Assembly: GCA_003156715.1 (NCBI GenBank)
Contig: PMHO01000028.1
Location: forward strand, 840 to 55,339
Direction: 5' to 3'
Source of the DNA: Candidatus Tityobacter terrigena
GTDB lineage: Bacteria > Vulcanimicrobiota > Vulcanimicrobiia > Vulcanimicrobiales > Vulcanimicrobiaceae
DNA length: 54,500 nucleotides
Position numbers and translations under genes: made by a program
Shown here: piece by piece, positions 45,882 to 54,152 of the stretch
How positions within the stretch are numbered: position 1 is the stretch's first letter
How the letters are laid out: each line of letters opens with the position of its first letter
The notes under the pieces: model-generated
Databases searched by the model: none
What the model was told of the DNA's origin: nothing
The model's input: only the letters and a program-made list of their open reading frames with translations

Positions 45882-46508
45882 ATGCGTCTCGTGTGCCTCT
45901 CGGACACGCACGGTCTGCACGCCGCTCTCCACGTTCCGGAAGGCGACGTGCTGGTGCATGCGGGAGACGTCAGCAAACACGGCACGCCCGAACAGATCGC
46001 CGACTTTGACCGCTGGCTCGGGACGCTTCCGCACGCGCGCAAAGTCGTCGTCGCCGGCAACCACGATTTCCTCTTCGAACGAAATCCCTCGCTCGCGCGC
46101 GAGCTCATCACCCACGCCGAATACCTGCAGGATCGAGCACTCGTCGTCGGCGGCGTCCGTTTCTACGGGACGCCCTGGCAGCCGCGCTTCTTCGACTGGG
46201 CTTTCAACCTCGACCGGGGCGAGCCGTTGCGCCATAAGTGGTCGCTCATACCGGCGGACGTCGACGTGCTGATCACCCACGGACCCCCCGAAGGCATCCT
46301 GGACCGAACGGTTAGGGGCGAGCGAGCCGGCGATCGCGATCTGCGCGAGCGCGTCGAGCAACTCGCACCGCGCGTTCACCTCTTCGGGCACATTCACGAA
46401 GCGTACGGAACGGCGCGGCTCGATGGATTGCGCACGCAATTCGTAAACGCCTCGATTTGCACGCTCGAGTACCGGCCTACGAACGCCCCGATCGTGGTCG
46501 ACCTCTAG
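45882..46508 (+). CDS. MPPED-type metallophosphoesterase
   Basis: A 208-residue calcineurin-like phosphoesterase with every metal block intact: SDTHGLH, HAGDVSKHG, GNHDFLF, ITHGPPEG and FGHIHEAYG. The wording matches the MPPED family of cyclic-nucleotide-type phosphoesterases. Unlike the phosphoesterase at 14612-15334 it keeps the catalytic His of GNHD. No signal peptide. It starts one base after the DUF58 gene and is probably co-transcribed. Substrate unknown. Confidence 0.9.
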   Translation: MRLVCLSDTHGLHAALHVPEGDVLVHAGDVSKHGTPEQIADFDRWLGTLPHARKVVVAGNHDFLFERNPSLARELITHAEYLQDRALVVGGVRFYGTPWQPRFFDWAFNLDRGEPLRHKWSLIPADVDVLITHGPPEGILDRTVRGERAGDRDLRERVEQLAPRVHLFGHIHEAYGTARLDGLRTQFVNASICTLEYRPTNAPIVVDL

Positions 46509-46524
46509 CCGCGCTTACGGGCGG

Positions 46525-47505
46525 CTAGCGCGTTACGTTAGCGGCCTCGGGCGCGCGACCGGCGAAGGTGAAGTACGCGATCAGGAGCAGCGCCGTTAGG
46601 GCGCCGACCGCAAAGCGGAACGGGATCGAGGTGCGCTGCGGCGTGAGGAAGCCTTCGATGATTCCGGCGATGACGAGCATTCCGGTAACGCCGACCATCA
46701 GAACCGCCGCGCGCCGGGCATTGGCTTTGAGCGCGTCGATGCGCCGCAGGCGCCCGGGAGCAACGACGCCTTTCGCAAGCAGCAGCCCCGCCGCGGCGGA
46801 AATCTGGATCGCGCTGAGCTCGAGGACGCCGTGCGGCGCAATCGTCGCCCAGAAGTCCGCTCCGAACCCGCGCGCGGCGAACATCGCGCCGAGGCCGCCG
46901 ATCATGAGACCGTTGTTGAGCACGATCCACAGCGTCGCGATGCCGAGCGTCATCCCGCCCGCAAAGGCGATGGCGGCGACCTTGATGTTGTTGGCGATGA
47001 TGAAGCTGGACACGGCGGGTGCGAACGTGCGGTTGAAGGCGAAGTTTGAATCGTGCAAGCTGTTTCGGACGACCGGAATCTCTTGCGCCGGCAGAAGGGC
47101 ATAGACGTTCAGCGGGCGGCTCGCAACCAAGGCATACGAGACGATCCACGCTAGCACGAAGAGGCCGCTCACCGCGCCGATCGTCGCCCCCGAGCGGCGT
47201 ACCTCGGCTGGAAAGCTCTGCGCGAAAAATTGGGCGACGAGCGCCCAGCCGCCGCGGGCCGATGAGGCGTAGACGTACGCGTGGGCGCGGGCGGTGAGGC
47301 GGTTCAGGTAAGCGCGCAGGTCGGCGCTATAGTCGCGGCTCTGGGCGGCTGCGAGGTCGGATGTCGTCGCCCGGTACAGCAGCGCCAGCTGCTGCAGTTG
47401 CTCGGCTTTGAAGCGTCGCAACCCGCGCTTATCGGCCTCGGAGAGCAGGCCCTCGAGCCGTTCCCAACCCTCTTCGCGCCGGGACACGAACGTTCTCTCG
47501 CGCAC
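46525..47505 (-). CDS. SpoIIM-like (DUF95) membrane protein
   Basis: A 326-residue relative of stage II sporulation protein M. I start it at GTG 47505, where the family opening RERTFVSRREEGWERLEGLL begins; the frame is open 27 codons further up but would run toward the divergent RDD gene. A helical cytosolic region (~1-100) is followed by five to six membrane helices, including NNIKVAAIAFAGGMTLG and APHGVLELSAIQISAAAGLLLAKG, typical of DUF95. In non-sporeformers it belongs to MoxR/DUF58/RDD clusters with unknown function; its presence does not imply sporulation. Confidence 0.88.
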   Translation of the reverse strand: MRERTFVSRREEGWERLEGLLSEADKRGLRRFKAEQLQQLALLYRATTSDLAAAQSRDYSADLRAYLNRLTARAHAYVYASSARGGWALVAQFFAQSFPAEVRRSGATIGAVSGLFVLAWIVSYALVASRPLNVYALLPAQEIPVVRNSLHDSNFAFNRTFAPAVSSFIIANNIKVAAIAFAGGMTLGIATLWIVLNNGLMIGGLGAMFAARGFGADFWATIAPHGVLELSAIQISAAAGLLLAKGVVAPGRLRRIDALKANARRAAVLMVGVTGMLVIAGIIEGFLTPQRTSIPFRFAVGALTALLLIAYFTFAGRAPEAANVTR

Positions 47506-47560
47506 TCTGGCGCATTTACGCAGGACCCAAACCGAGCCTTCCCGCAGGCTGCGGCTTACG

Positions 47561-48334
47561 ATGGAGCGCAGCGTCGAAGTGGCCACAGGCGAGAGCGTCG
47601 CCTTTCGCTACGAGCTGGCGGGATTGGGAAGCCGTTTTATCGCAGTCGTCCTCGACAACGCAATTCAAGTCACGCTTGCCGTACCCGTGGTCCTGCTCCT
47701 CGTTTGGTGGGGAGCATCGCCAGCGCGGCCAACCGGCGCAATTCATCCGGCTTGGGCCGAAAAGCTCGCCGAGATCGTGGCCGCTTCGCTGATCGGTCTT
47801 GGAGTCGTTTTCTTTTTCATGCTCTTCTTCGGCTACTTCGCTCTGTTCGAGTGGCTTTGGGAAGGGCAGACGCCCGGCAAGCGACTACTCGGGATTCGCG
47901 TCGTGCGCGATGGCGGCTTTCCGCTGGACTTCATGAGCGCGGTCGTCCGCAACCTCATCCGCATCGTCGAGGTCGCGCTCGGCTACTACGCCGTCTCGGC
48001 GCTGTGCACGCTCCTCTCGCCGCGCAACCGGCGCCTGGGAGACATGGCGGCCGGAACGCTCGTCGTGCGCGAGGGGCGCTACGAACGGGCCCCGCGTATT
48101 CGACGCCGGGCGGGGCGTGCGGACGAGCCGCTCGTTGCGGAGTTGACGGCGTCCGAGCGCGAGCTCGTCCGGAGCTACGCTGCGCGCCGCAGCGCGCTCA
48201 CCGCCCGCGCGCGCCGCGATCTATCCGCCCAAATCGCCGCTAGCGTCCGCCCCAAACTCACCGCCTCGTTCGAGCACCTGAGCGACGACGATTTGCTGGT
48301 GCACCTCGCCGAAACCGCACTTGACGGTTCGTGA
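47561..48334 (+). CDS. RDD-family membrane protein
   Basis: A 257-residue protein starting at ATG 47561 (MERSVEVATGESVAFRYELAG). The RDD domain shows GSRFIAVVLDNAIQ with conserved Arg and Asp, EGQTPGKRLLGIRVV after helix two, and RRLGDMAAGTLVV at the end; three membrane helices. About 75 charged residues follow the domain. The in-frame upstream extension lies in the spoIIM gene and is not RDD-like. Only 55 bases separate it from the divergent spoIIM start. Its TGA is inside the inverted repeat at 48331-48395. Confidence 0.9.
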   Translation: MERSVEVATGESVAFRYELAGLGSRFIAVVLDNAIQVTLAVPVVLLLVWWGASPARPTGAIHPAWAEKLAEIVAASLIGLGVVFFFMLFFGYFALFEWLWEGQTPGKRLLGIRVVRDGGFPLDFMSAVVRNLIRIVEVALGYYAVSALCTLLSPRNRRLGDMAAGTLVVREGRYERAPRIRRRAGRADEPLVAELTASERELVRSYAARRSALTARARRDLSAQIAASVRPKLTASFEHLSDDDLLVHLAETALDGS

Positions 48335-48395
48335 AGTCCTGATTTTCCTCAGGCCGTCGTTGCCGCGCCTAGGCCTGAGCAAATCAGAACTTCAC
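48331..48395. terminator. Long inverted repeat between convergent genes; probable bidirectional terminator
   Basis: Left arm 48331-48355 and right arm 48372-48395 pair over GTGAAGT/ACTTCAC, CTGATTT/AAATCAG and CTCAGGCC/GGCCTGAG (22 pairs, one mismatch and one small bulge) around a 16-base loop. Each arm contains the stop codon of one flanking gene (RDD TGA 48332-48334 on +, DUF697-like TGA 48394-48392 on -), so the arms are matched gene ends. The + strand continues GGGTTCTTTTT just beyond, which would serve as a T-run for rightward transcription. Bidirectional termination is the simplest reading. Confidence 0.75.
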
Positions 48396-49396
48396 GGGTT
48401 CTTTTTGCTCATTCTCGTGTAGAGGTCGCGTGCGAACTGCATGGCGTGGCGCTTCTTTTCGTCGTACAGCTGGGCTGCTTGCGCGGCGGTCATGTGACTG
48501 CCGTGCTCGTAGTAGACCGTGACTCCTTCGCCGACGACGATCGTGCCGGCATAGGCGATGGCGCCTTTGATCGCGACGCCGGCTACCGGAATGAAACCGG
48601 AAACTTCGCGCGCGAGCGCGCGCCAGCCGAGGCCGCCGCCGACGACCGGCAGCAACTCCCAGACGCGCGCGACGTCGGGATCCTTGCCGTAGGCCGCGCC
48701 GATCTGCAACATCAGCACGATCTGGATTCCGGTGATCGCGACGATGTCTCCGGCCGACGCCATCGCTCCCAGCACGATGCCGAGCATGGGCACGTTGTCG
48801 ACCATGGCGCTCGCGGCGGCCACCTTGAGCGCCGACGAGGCCGCGTCGCGCGTCAATTTTCCGGCGACCGATTCGCGCAACACCGGCAGGCGGCGGCCGA
48901 CGGCCACCTCGATGCCTTTACAGCGCTCGATCAGATGCGCAAAGAACTTGACGCGCAACGATTCTCGATCGATGCGCGGCACGGCGTACTCGGCGACGGC
49001 GCCGCGCAGCGGCGCGGAAGGCGGGAAGGCGGGCGCCGCAGCGGGATCGACCGTCAACGCGAAGATGGGAAGGCGCAGCCGCTCGAGCAGATCCATACGG
49101 GCTCCGGCGAGATCGCCGGGGCGCCCGAGAAAGATGACGCAACGAGCGTCGGGCGCGGGAACCGTCGGACGGCGGAGCGGATCGATCGTCTCGATCGTCG
49201 ATGGTGCGTCGCTAGGAACGTTCGCATCCGGTTCGCTGTGCAAGAAGAGCGCCCGCAGTTCGGCAACCAGCCCCGGATCGCCGCACAACAGAAAGCGAAA
49301 AGGCTTGCGTGCTTCGGTATGGAGCGCCGTTGCGCGAACGCTCTTGCGGGCCAGGGTCAGTAGATCTGCCGCGCCGATCGACACTGTTCTGATCAT
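48392..49396 (-). CDS. DUF697/YcjF-like membrane protein
   Basis: A 334-residue protein. The N-terminal half (~30-150) has a Rossmann-like alternation (FRFLLCGDPGLVAELRALF, CVIFLGRPGDLAGARMDLL) without a P-loop; the C-terminal half (~190-305) has hydrophobic helices (MVDNVPMLGIVLGAMASAGDIVAITGIQIVLMLQIGAAYG is cut here to its pattern: NVPMLGIVLGAMASAGDIV) typical of DUF697, a family often paired with GTPases. The ATG lies two bases after the M48 protease stop, so the two form an operon. Function unknown. Confidence 0.65.
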   Translation of the reverse strand: MIRTVSIGAADLLTLARKSVRATALHTEARKPFRFLLCGDPGLVAELRALFLHSEPDANVPSDAPSTIETIDPLRRPTVPAPDARCVIFLGRPGDLAGARMDLLERLRLPIFALTVDPAAAPAFPPSAPLRGAVAEYAVPRIDRESLRVKFFAHLIERCKGIEVAVGRRLPVLRESVAGKLTRDAASSALKVAAASAMVDNVPMLGIVLGAMASAGDIVAITGIQIVLMLQIGAAYGKDPDVARVWELLPVVGGGLGWRALAREVSGFIPVAGVAIKGAIAYAGTIVVGEGVTVYYEHGSHMTAAQAAQLYDEKKRHAMQFARDLYTRMSKKNP

Positions 49397-49398
49397 CC

Positions 49399-51420
49399 TT
49401 ACGACGTGTGGCCGTGAGCCTCTTTCGCCGGATCGTCGGTATAGTCGAGATAGATGAGGCCGAGGAAGATCTCTAGCGTCTGACCGTGCATGCCGCGCGC
49501 GTTCGCCACGTCGACCAGCTGCTTGCCGGAGGCCTTGGCCTCATCGACGACCGCTTGCGGCGTGGTGTTCGTGTCGGCCGCGACGATCGAGGCGGTCGCA
49601 ACCTCGCCGGGCGTCAAACCGCTGTGGAGCATTGCGTCGTAGGCGAGCCCGGAGTTGTGGACCTTCTGGTCGAGCGCCGCTTGAAGCGTTGAGAAGCGAT
49701 CCTGCGGGTAACCGACTCCGAGCATCGTGATCCTCGTCTGCAACTGGCGCGAGCGCGCCATGTTGAAGAGCTGTTCGGCCTGAGATCCGGCGATGGCAGC
49801 CTTGGCCAGGCCGTCGCTGGCCTTCTGCATCATCGGAATGAGCGAGTTGTAGTCGCTCACCGAAATATCGCCGCTGAAGTCGAACGAAGAGCGCCCGAGC
49901 CGCTTGATGAAGTTGTCCAGATCGCCGAGCGAAACGTCGAGGACGGCGAGCGACGAGCGCGCCGCGTCGAGAGAGCGCACGATATCGCTATCGGCCAGCT
50001 GCAAATCGTCGAACATGCGCGGATAGCTCGGCAAGATCGAGAGCGACTGCGCCGGGACCGGGTCGAGCGCGAGCGGCGCGCTCAGTTCCTTGAGGATGTC
50101 GGAGTTCTCGCGCACTAAGCCGCTTTCGCGGTTCTTCTCCATCGTGCCGACCTGCGCGATTGCAAGTCGAGACTTCTCGAAGGAAGCGTCGATCTCGCGC
50201 CCCATCGCTTCGAGGTTCTTGATAACCGCCTCGAGCCGGCCGCCGTGCCGAATCGCGACGCGGCTGAAATCGGGTACGCCGTAGGAGATGTCCTGAATGC
50301 GCGCGTCGATTGCCTTCACCTGGTCGCGGCCGGCGTCGCGCCGGGTCGCGATCGTCGCGTCGGCTGCCACGTCGCGGCTTTGCGCGTCAGCCAGCTGCTG
50401 GCGCAGGGGCGCGAGATTCGGATGCGTCAGCGTGAACTTCGCTTCGCTCTCGCGCAGCTCTTTGATGTTGGAGAGCGCCGCGGTGCGCGTTTCGGGCGTA
50501 CCGTTTTGGGCTGCCTCGGCGAGCGTCTGTTCGCTCTTCGAGGTCTGACCCAGGGCTATCTGCGTTCGCCCCATGTGCAGTAAGGCGACTGGGTTGCCGG
50601 GGTCCGCCTTGAGCACTTGCGCGAACTTCATAGTCGCGATGTTGTATCGCCCGGTTTGCTCGTCGTGCAGGCCCTGCACCAAGATTTGATCGGTCGTGCG
50701 CTTCTGCGGATCGAGTTCGTCGTAGCCGACGAGATGCGAAACGCGGTCCGGAAAGCCCGGATGGTCTTCGAGGTACTTGTTCACCAAGCTATCGTGCTCG
50801 TCGTGCGCGGCACCCATGTGGTTCATGAACGAAACCATCGCATCGGGGTCGAAGCCGGCACGCGACATGAGCAGAAGGCCGTATTGATCGGCTTGCAGCT
50901 CGTCCGCGCGCGACTGCTTGGCGATAATGCCCGCCTCGGCAAGCGAGCCGAAGTTATAGATGAACGGTGAGAAGATCGAAGCGATGCCGAAGAGCAGATC
51001 GAGCGCTTGCGCCTTGGCGGGCAGCGTCACCGTATGGCGCCGCTCGTTGTGGCCCGTCTCGTGCCCGATCACGCCGGCCAACTCGTCATCCGACTGCACG
51101 AAATCGAGCAGGCCCTCGTCGACGTAGACGTAGCCTCCGCCGACGGTGAACGAGTTGACGACCTGCGAGTCGAGAATCTTGATGTTGTAGGGGACGTCCT
51201 TGCGCGCGACCTGGCCCCACAGTTTATTGGCGACGCCGTTGACCCACTCGTTGAGCAGCGGATCCGCGACAACGTTGTACTGCGATAGGACTTGCTTGTC
51301 GATTTCCCGGCCTTGGAGGATTTCTTTTTCCGTCGAAACCGCTCCGGCCGGAACGGGCGAGATGCTCGCGCACAGGATCGCGAGCATCGAGGTTGCATGA
51401 ACAAGACGGCGGACGAGCAC
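49399..51420 (-). CDS. Exported M48 metalloprotease with TPR and long C-terminal helical region (BepA-like)
   Basis: A 673-residue secreted protein. Signal peptide (~1-27), then an M48 peptidase domain (~30-240) with the zinc motif HETGHNERRHT and third ligand in SRADELQADQYGLLLM. A TPR-like stretch follows (~255-320, GRYNIATMKFAQVLKADPGNPVALLHMG). This order is that of BepA/YfgC, a periplasmic quality-control protease for outer-membrane proteins, but about 340 further residues of charged helix and a compact end domain (TPQAVVDEAKASGKQLVDVANARGMHG cut: VVDEAKASGKQLVDVANARG) are extra. Start GTG 51420 has GAGGTG eight bases upstream. Role in outer-membrane quality control is inference. Confidence 0.85.
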   Translation of the reverse strand: MLVRRLVHATSMLAILCASISPVPAGAVSTEKEILQGREIDKQVLSQYNVVADPLLNEWVNGVANKLWGQVARKDVPYNIKILDSQVVNSFTVGGGYVYVDEGLLDFVQSDDELAGVIGHETGHNERRHTVTLPAKAQALDLLFGIASIFSPFIYNFGSLAEAGIIAKQSRADELQADQYGLLLMSRAGFDPDAMVSFMNHMGAAHDEHDSLVNKYLEDHPGFPDRVSHLVGYDELDPQKRTTDQILVQGLHDEQTGRYNIATMKFAQVLKADPGNPVALLHMGRTQIALGQTSKSEQTLAEAAQNGTPETRTAALSNIKELRESEAKFTLTHPNLAPLRQQLADAQSRDVAADATIATRRDAGRDQVKAIDARIQDISYGVPDFSRVAIRHGGRLEAVIKNLEAMGREIDASFEKSRLAIAQVGTMEKNRESGLVRENSDILKELSAPLALDPVPAQSLSILPSYPRMFDDLQLADSDIVRSLDAARSSLAVLDVSLGDLDNFIKRLGRSSFDFSGDISVSDYNSLIPMMQKASDGLAKAAIAGSQAEQLFNMARSRQLQTRITMLGVGYPQDRFSTLQAALDQKVHNSGLAYDAMLHSGLTPGEVATASIVAADTNTTPQAVVDEAKASGKQLVDVANARGMHGQTLEIFLGLIYLDYTDDPAKEAHGHTS

Positions 51421-51535
51421 GATAGCGCACCTCTACGGACGTTCGTGGCGATTCGTTCGACGCGCCGCCCGCGGGACATTCCCGCGCTCGCGCCCGTGCC
51501 GCGTGCCGGGCGGCCTGTCGATTCCCGGTGAATTG

Positions 51536-51562
51536 CTGTGAGTAAGCGCAGAATACTGTGAG
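51536..51562 (+). repeat. Direct repeat CTGTGAG, 20-base period, upstream of minC
   Basis: CTGTGAG occurs at 51536-51542 and 51556-51562, starts 20 bases apart, ending seven bases before the minC GTG in the divergent region between the protease and minC. Spacing near two helical turns would suit an operator, but a seven-base repeat can arise by chance and the second copy overlaps where a ribosome-binding site should be. Confidence 0.25.
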
Positions 51563-51568
51563 CCGGAT

Positions 51569-52495
51569 GTGGATGCCGGAAGGTCGGCGCCGGCCGACGC
51601 GGCAACCAGGGCGCTCAATGGCTCAAGAACGACCGCGTCTTCGCGCGGTAACGTGCTAGCGTTGCTTCGCGGAACGGCCGCCGGGCTCGAATTCGTGTTC
51701 GGAGAAGGCTCGTTTAGCGACGCCTGGTCCGACATGCGCGAGCGCTTGGGCGAGCGTCCCGACTTCTATCGAGGCAGCCGAGCGACCGTCGTTTTCGAAG
51801 GTGATCCGCCGGAGGCCGCGAGCTTTCTAGCCTTCGCCGCAGCGATTTGGGAGCACGGCATCGAGTTGCGCGGCCTCTACGGTTCCGAGGCGTTCGTCGA
51901 CTTCGCGGCGCGGCAGTCGCTTGAGTACCTCGGTCCGGCCCCACGGCCGCGCGTTGCCAGCTTCGAGCGCAAGCGAGCGGCCAAGGCCGGTTCGCTGACC
52001 GACGCGGCGCTTTCGCTCGACGCGGACTTTGCCGGAGCGCGAGCCGACATCGCGCGCCGGCGCGCGCGGGGCGAGCCATCCGTTCCCAAGCCCGTCTTCG
52101 GGCCGGGCGCGGGTCCCGCGACCGCCTCGCCGGTGGCGGCGGCCCTTCCCTCGGGCCCACACACCATGTACCACCGCGGCACGCTGCGCGGCGGCCAAAG
52201 TCTGCAGCAGCTCGGCAACATCGTCGTCATCGGGGACGTCAATCCGGGTGCGGAGCTGGTCGCAAGCGGCGACGTCGTCGTCTTCGGAGCGCTGCGCGGT
52301 ACGGCACACGCCGGCGCCCAGGGCGACAGCGGCGCTCGCGTTTTTGCGCTCGAGCTCGCGCCGACGCAACTGCGCATCGGCACGCTGATTGCCGCCGAAG
52401 GGCAACCTGTTCGGGACAAAGAGCCGGAGGTCGCCTTCGTCGATGGCGATCGTATCGCGATCGCGCCCTATGCCAAGCTCGGAGCGAACCGGTGA
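51569..52495 (+). CDS. minC: MinC septum-site inhibitor
   Basis: A 308-residue inhibitor of FtsZ ring placement. N-terminal FtsZ-inhibiting domain at about 27-115 (NVLALLRGTAAGLEFVFGEG, SFSDAWSDMRERLGERPDFY), a long variable linker, and a C-terminal beta-helix (~200-305) with TLRGGQSLQQLGNIVVIGDVNPGAELVASGDVVVFG split over the standard MinC core. Start GTG 51569 has only a weak upstream signal; GTG within NVLALL is possible. It overlaps minD by four bases. Longer than E. coli MinC (231 aa), mainly in the linker. Confidence 0.93.
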   Translation: MDAGRSAPADAATRALNGSRTTASSRGNVLALLRGTAAGLEFVFGEGSFSDAWSDMRERLGERPDFYRGSRATVVFEGDPPEAASFLAFAAAIWEHGIELRGLYGSEAFVDFAARQSLEYLGPAPRPRVASFERKRAAKAGSLTDAALSLDADFAGARADIARRRARGEPSVPKPVFGPGAGPATASPVAAALPSGPHTMYHRGTLRGGQSLQQLGNIVVIGDVNPGAELVASGDVVVFGALRGTAHAGAQGDSGARVFALELAPTQLRIGTLIAAEGQPVRDKEPEVAFVDGDRIAIAPYAKLGANR

Positions 52496-53283
52496 GCGCG
52501 CGGCGGATCGTCGTGACTTCGGGCAAGGGCGGCGTCGGCAAAACGACGACCACCGCCAACCTGGGCGCGACGCTGGCGCGGCGCGGACACCGCGTCGTGC
52601 TGGTCGACACCGACATCGGCCTGCGCAAGCTCGACCTCGTCCTTGGCCTAGAGAAGCGCATCGTCTTCGATTTGGTCGAGGTCGTCGAAGGACGCTGCCA
52701 GCTTCGCCAGGCATTGATTCGCGACAAGCGCTTCGAGTCGTTGAACGTCTTGCCGGCCGCGCAGACGCGCGAGAAGACCGCCGTCTCCGAGGAACAGATG
52801 GCGCAGATCATCGAGGAGCTCGCCGCTACGGCCGACTACGTGCTCATCGACTGCCCGGCCGGGATCGAGCACGGTTTTCGAAGCGCCGTCGCGGGCGCGC
52901 GCGAAGCGATCGTCGTAACGACGCCTGAGGTGAGCGCGATTCGCGATGCGGACCGCGTCGTCGGAAAGCTCGTGCAGCGCAACTTGCCCCTGCGGCTGAT
53001 CGTCAACCGCATTCGGCCGGAGATGGTCAAGAGCGGCGACATGCTCTCGGTCGACGACGTCTGCGGAGTACTATCTCTCGAGTTGCTCGGCATGCTGCCC
53101 GACGACGAAGAGATCATCGACGCGACCAATCGTGGGGAACCGCTGGCACTCGATCCCAGCAAACGTCTGGCCGTGCTGTACGAGAAGATCGCACGCCGGC
53201 TCGATGGTGAGATCGTTCCTTTCACGAGTTTTGAACCGCCTGGTTTGCTCAACCGTTTCTTCGCCATGTGGAAGGCAGGTTAG
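52492..53283 (+). CDS. minD: MinD ATPase, first copy
   Basis: A 263-residue membrane-cycling ATPase that recruits MinC. Deviant Walker A SGKGGVGKTTTT, switch I VDTDIGLRKLDLVLGLE, switch II LIDCPAGIEHG and NRIRPEMVKSGDMLSVDDV are present. The C-terminal amphipathic helix GLLNRFFAMWKAG is a membrane-targeting sequence. Difference from E. coli and from the second copy: Lys replaces Asn in GLR[N]LD. Start GTG 52492 overlaps minC; its TAG overlaps the second copy's GTG. Confidence 0.93.
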   Translation: MSARRIVVTSGKGGVGKTTTTANLGATLARRGHRVVLVDTDIGLRKLDLVLGLEKRIVFDLVEVVEGRCQLRQALIRDKRFESLNVLPAAQTREKTAVSEEQMAQIIEELAATADYVLIDCPAGIEHGFRSAVAGAREAIVVTTPEVSAIRDADRVVGKLVQRNLPLRLIVNRIRPEMVKSGDMLSVDDVCGVLSLELLGMLPDDEEIIDATNRGEPLALDPSKRLAVLYEKIARRLDGEIVPFTSFEPPGLLNRFFAMWKAG

Positions 53284-54149
53284 TGGCCTTGCAAGAGTTG
53301 CGGGAAGTGCAACCCGAACCGCTCGTTCCGCCGATCGCTCGGGCTGCAGGGCGCGCGATCGTGATTACGTCGGGCAAAGGCGGCGTCGGGAAGACGACGA
53401 CGACGGCCAACGTCGGCGCGGCGCTAGCCGCGCGCGGCAAGGACGTGGTGCTAGTCGACGCGGACGTCGGCTTGCGCAATCTGGATATCGTGCTCGGATT
53501 GGAGAACCGGGTTCGCTACCATCTGCTCGACGTGCTCGAGAAGAAGGTCGAGCTCGAAACGGCGTTGATTCGCGACAAACGCAACGAGCGGCTGCACTTG
53601 CTCGCGGCGGCTCAGTCGCGCGAGAAAGAGGACGTTGACACCGATGCGATGCGCGCGCTGATCGATCGGCTGCGCGCGCAGTTCGAATTCGTCTTGATCG
53701 ACTGCCCGGCCGGCATCGAAATGGGGTTCAAGAATGCGATCGCGGGCGCGCAGCACGCGATCGTCGTGTGCACGCCCGAAGTCGCGGCCGTGCGTGACGC
53801 CGACCGCGTGGTCGGCCTGCTGCCAGCCGACTGGCGGCCCGAACTCATCATCAACCGGTTGCGGCCGGCGCTGGTGAACAAAGGCAAGATGCTCTCGGTC
53901 GAGGACGTCGATGCGATCCTGCGGCTTCCCTTGCTCGGCGTGATCGCCGACGAACCGGCCGTGATCGTCTCGACCAACCGTGGCGAGCCCTTGGCACTCG
54001 ATCCCAGTTCGAAGACGGGCGCCGCCTACCGGGCCATCGCCGCACGTCTGGCGGGTGAAGACGTCCCGTTGCCGGTTCCCCGCCCCGAGCCCCGGCTGCT
54101 GGCCAAGCTCGGGGCCTTGTTCAGCCGTTCCGCCGGAGGGCGCGCCTGA
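53283..54149 (+). CDS. minD: MinD ATPase, second copy
   Basis: A 288-residue second MinD directly after the first. GTG 53283 overlaps the previous TAG; another GTG at 53268 is possible. It has about 25 extra N-terminal residues (ALQELREVQPEPLVPP), then the full motif set: SGKGGVGKTTTT, VDADVGLRNLDIVLGLE (normal Asn), LIDCPAGIEMG, NKGKMLSVEDVDAIL. The C-terminal helix is LLAKLGALFSR plus a short tail, differing from copy one. Clearly a paralogue, not a repeat: the two proteins share roughly half their residues by eye. Which copy interacts with MinE or MinC is unknown. Confidence 0.92.
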   Translation: MALQELREVQPEPLVPPIARAAGRAIVITSGKGGVGKTTTTANVGAALAARGKDVVLVDADVGLRNLDIVLGLENRVRYHLLDVLEKKVELETALIRDKRNERLHLLAAAQSREKEDVDTDAMRALIDRLRAQFEFVLIDCPAGIEMGFKNAIAGAQHAIVVCTPEVAAVRDADRVVGLLPADWRPELIINRLRPALVNKGKMLSVEDVDAILRLPLLGVIADEPAVIVSTNRGEPLALDPSSKTGAAYRAIAARLAGEDVPLPVPRPEPRLLAKLGALFSRSAGGRA

Positions 54150-54152
54150 GAC

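Noticed and set aside
14612..46508. The two metallophosphoesterases (14612 and 45882) as recent duplicates.
   Set aside because: They belong to different branches (UshA-like with GNRE; MPPED-like with GNHD) and differ in length and block wording.
46525..47505. SpoIIM homologue taken as evidence of sporulation.
   Set aside because: DUF95 proteins are common in MoxR/DUF58/RDD clusters of non-sporeformers, and no other sporulation gene is present.
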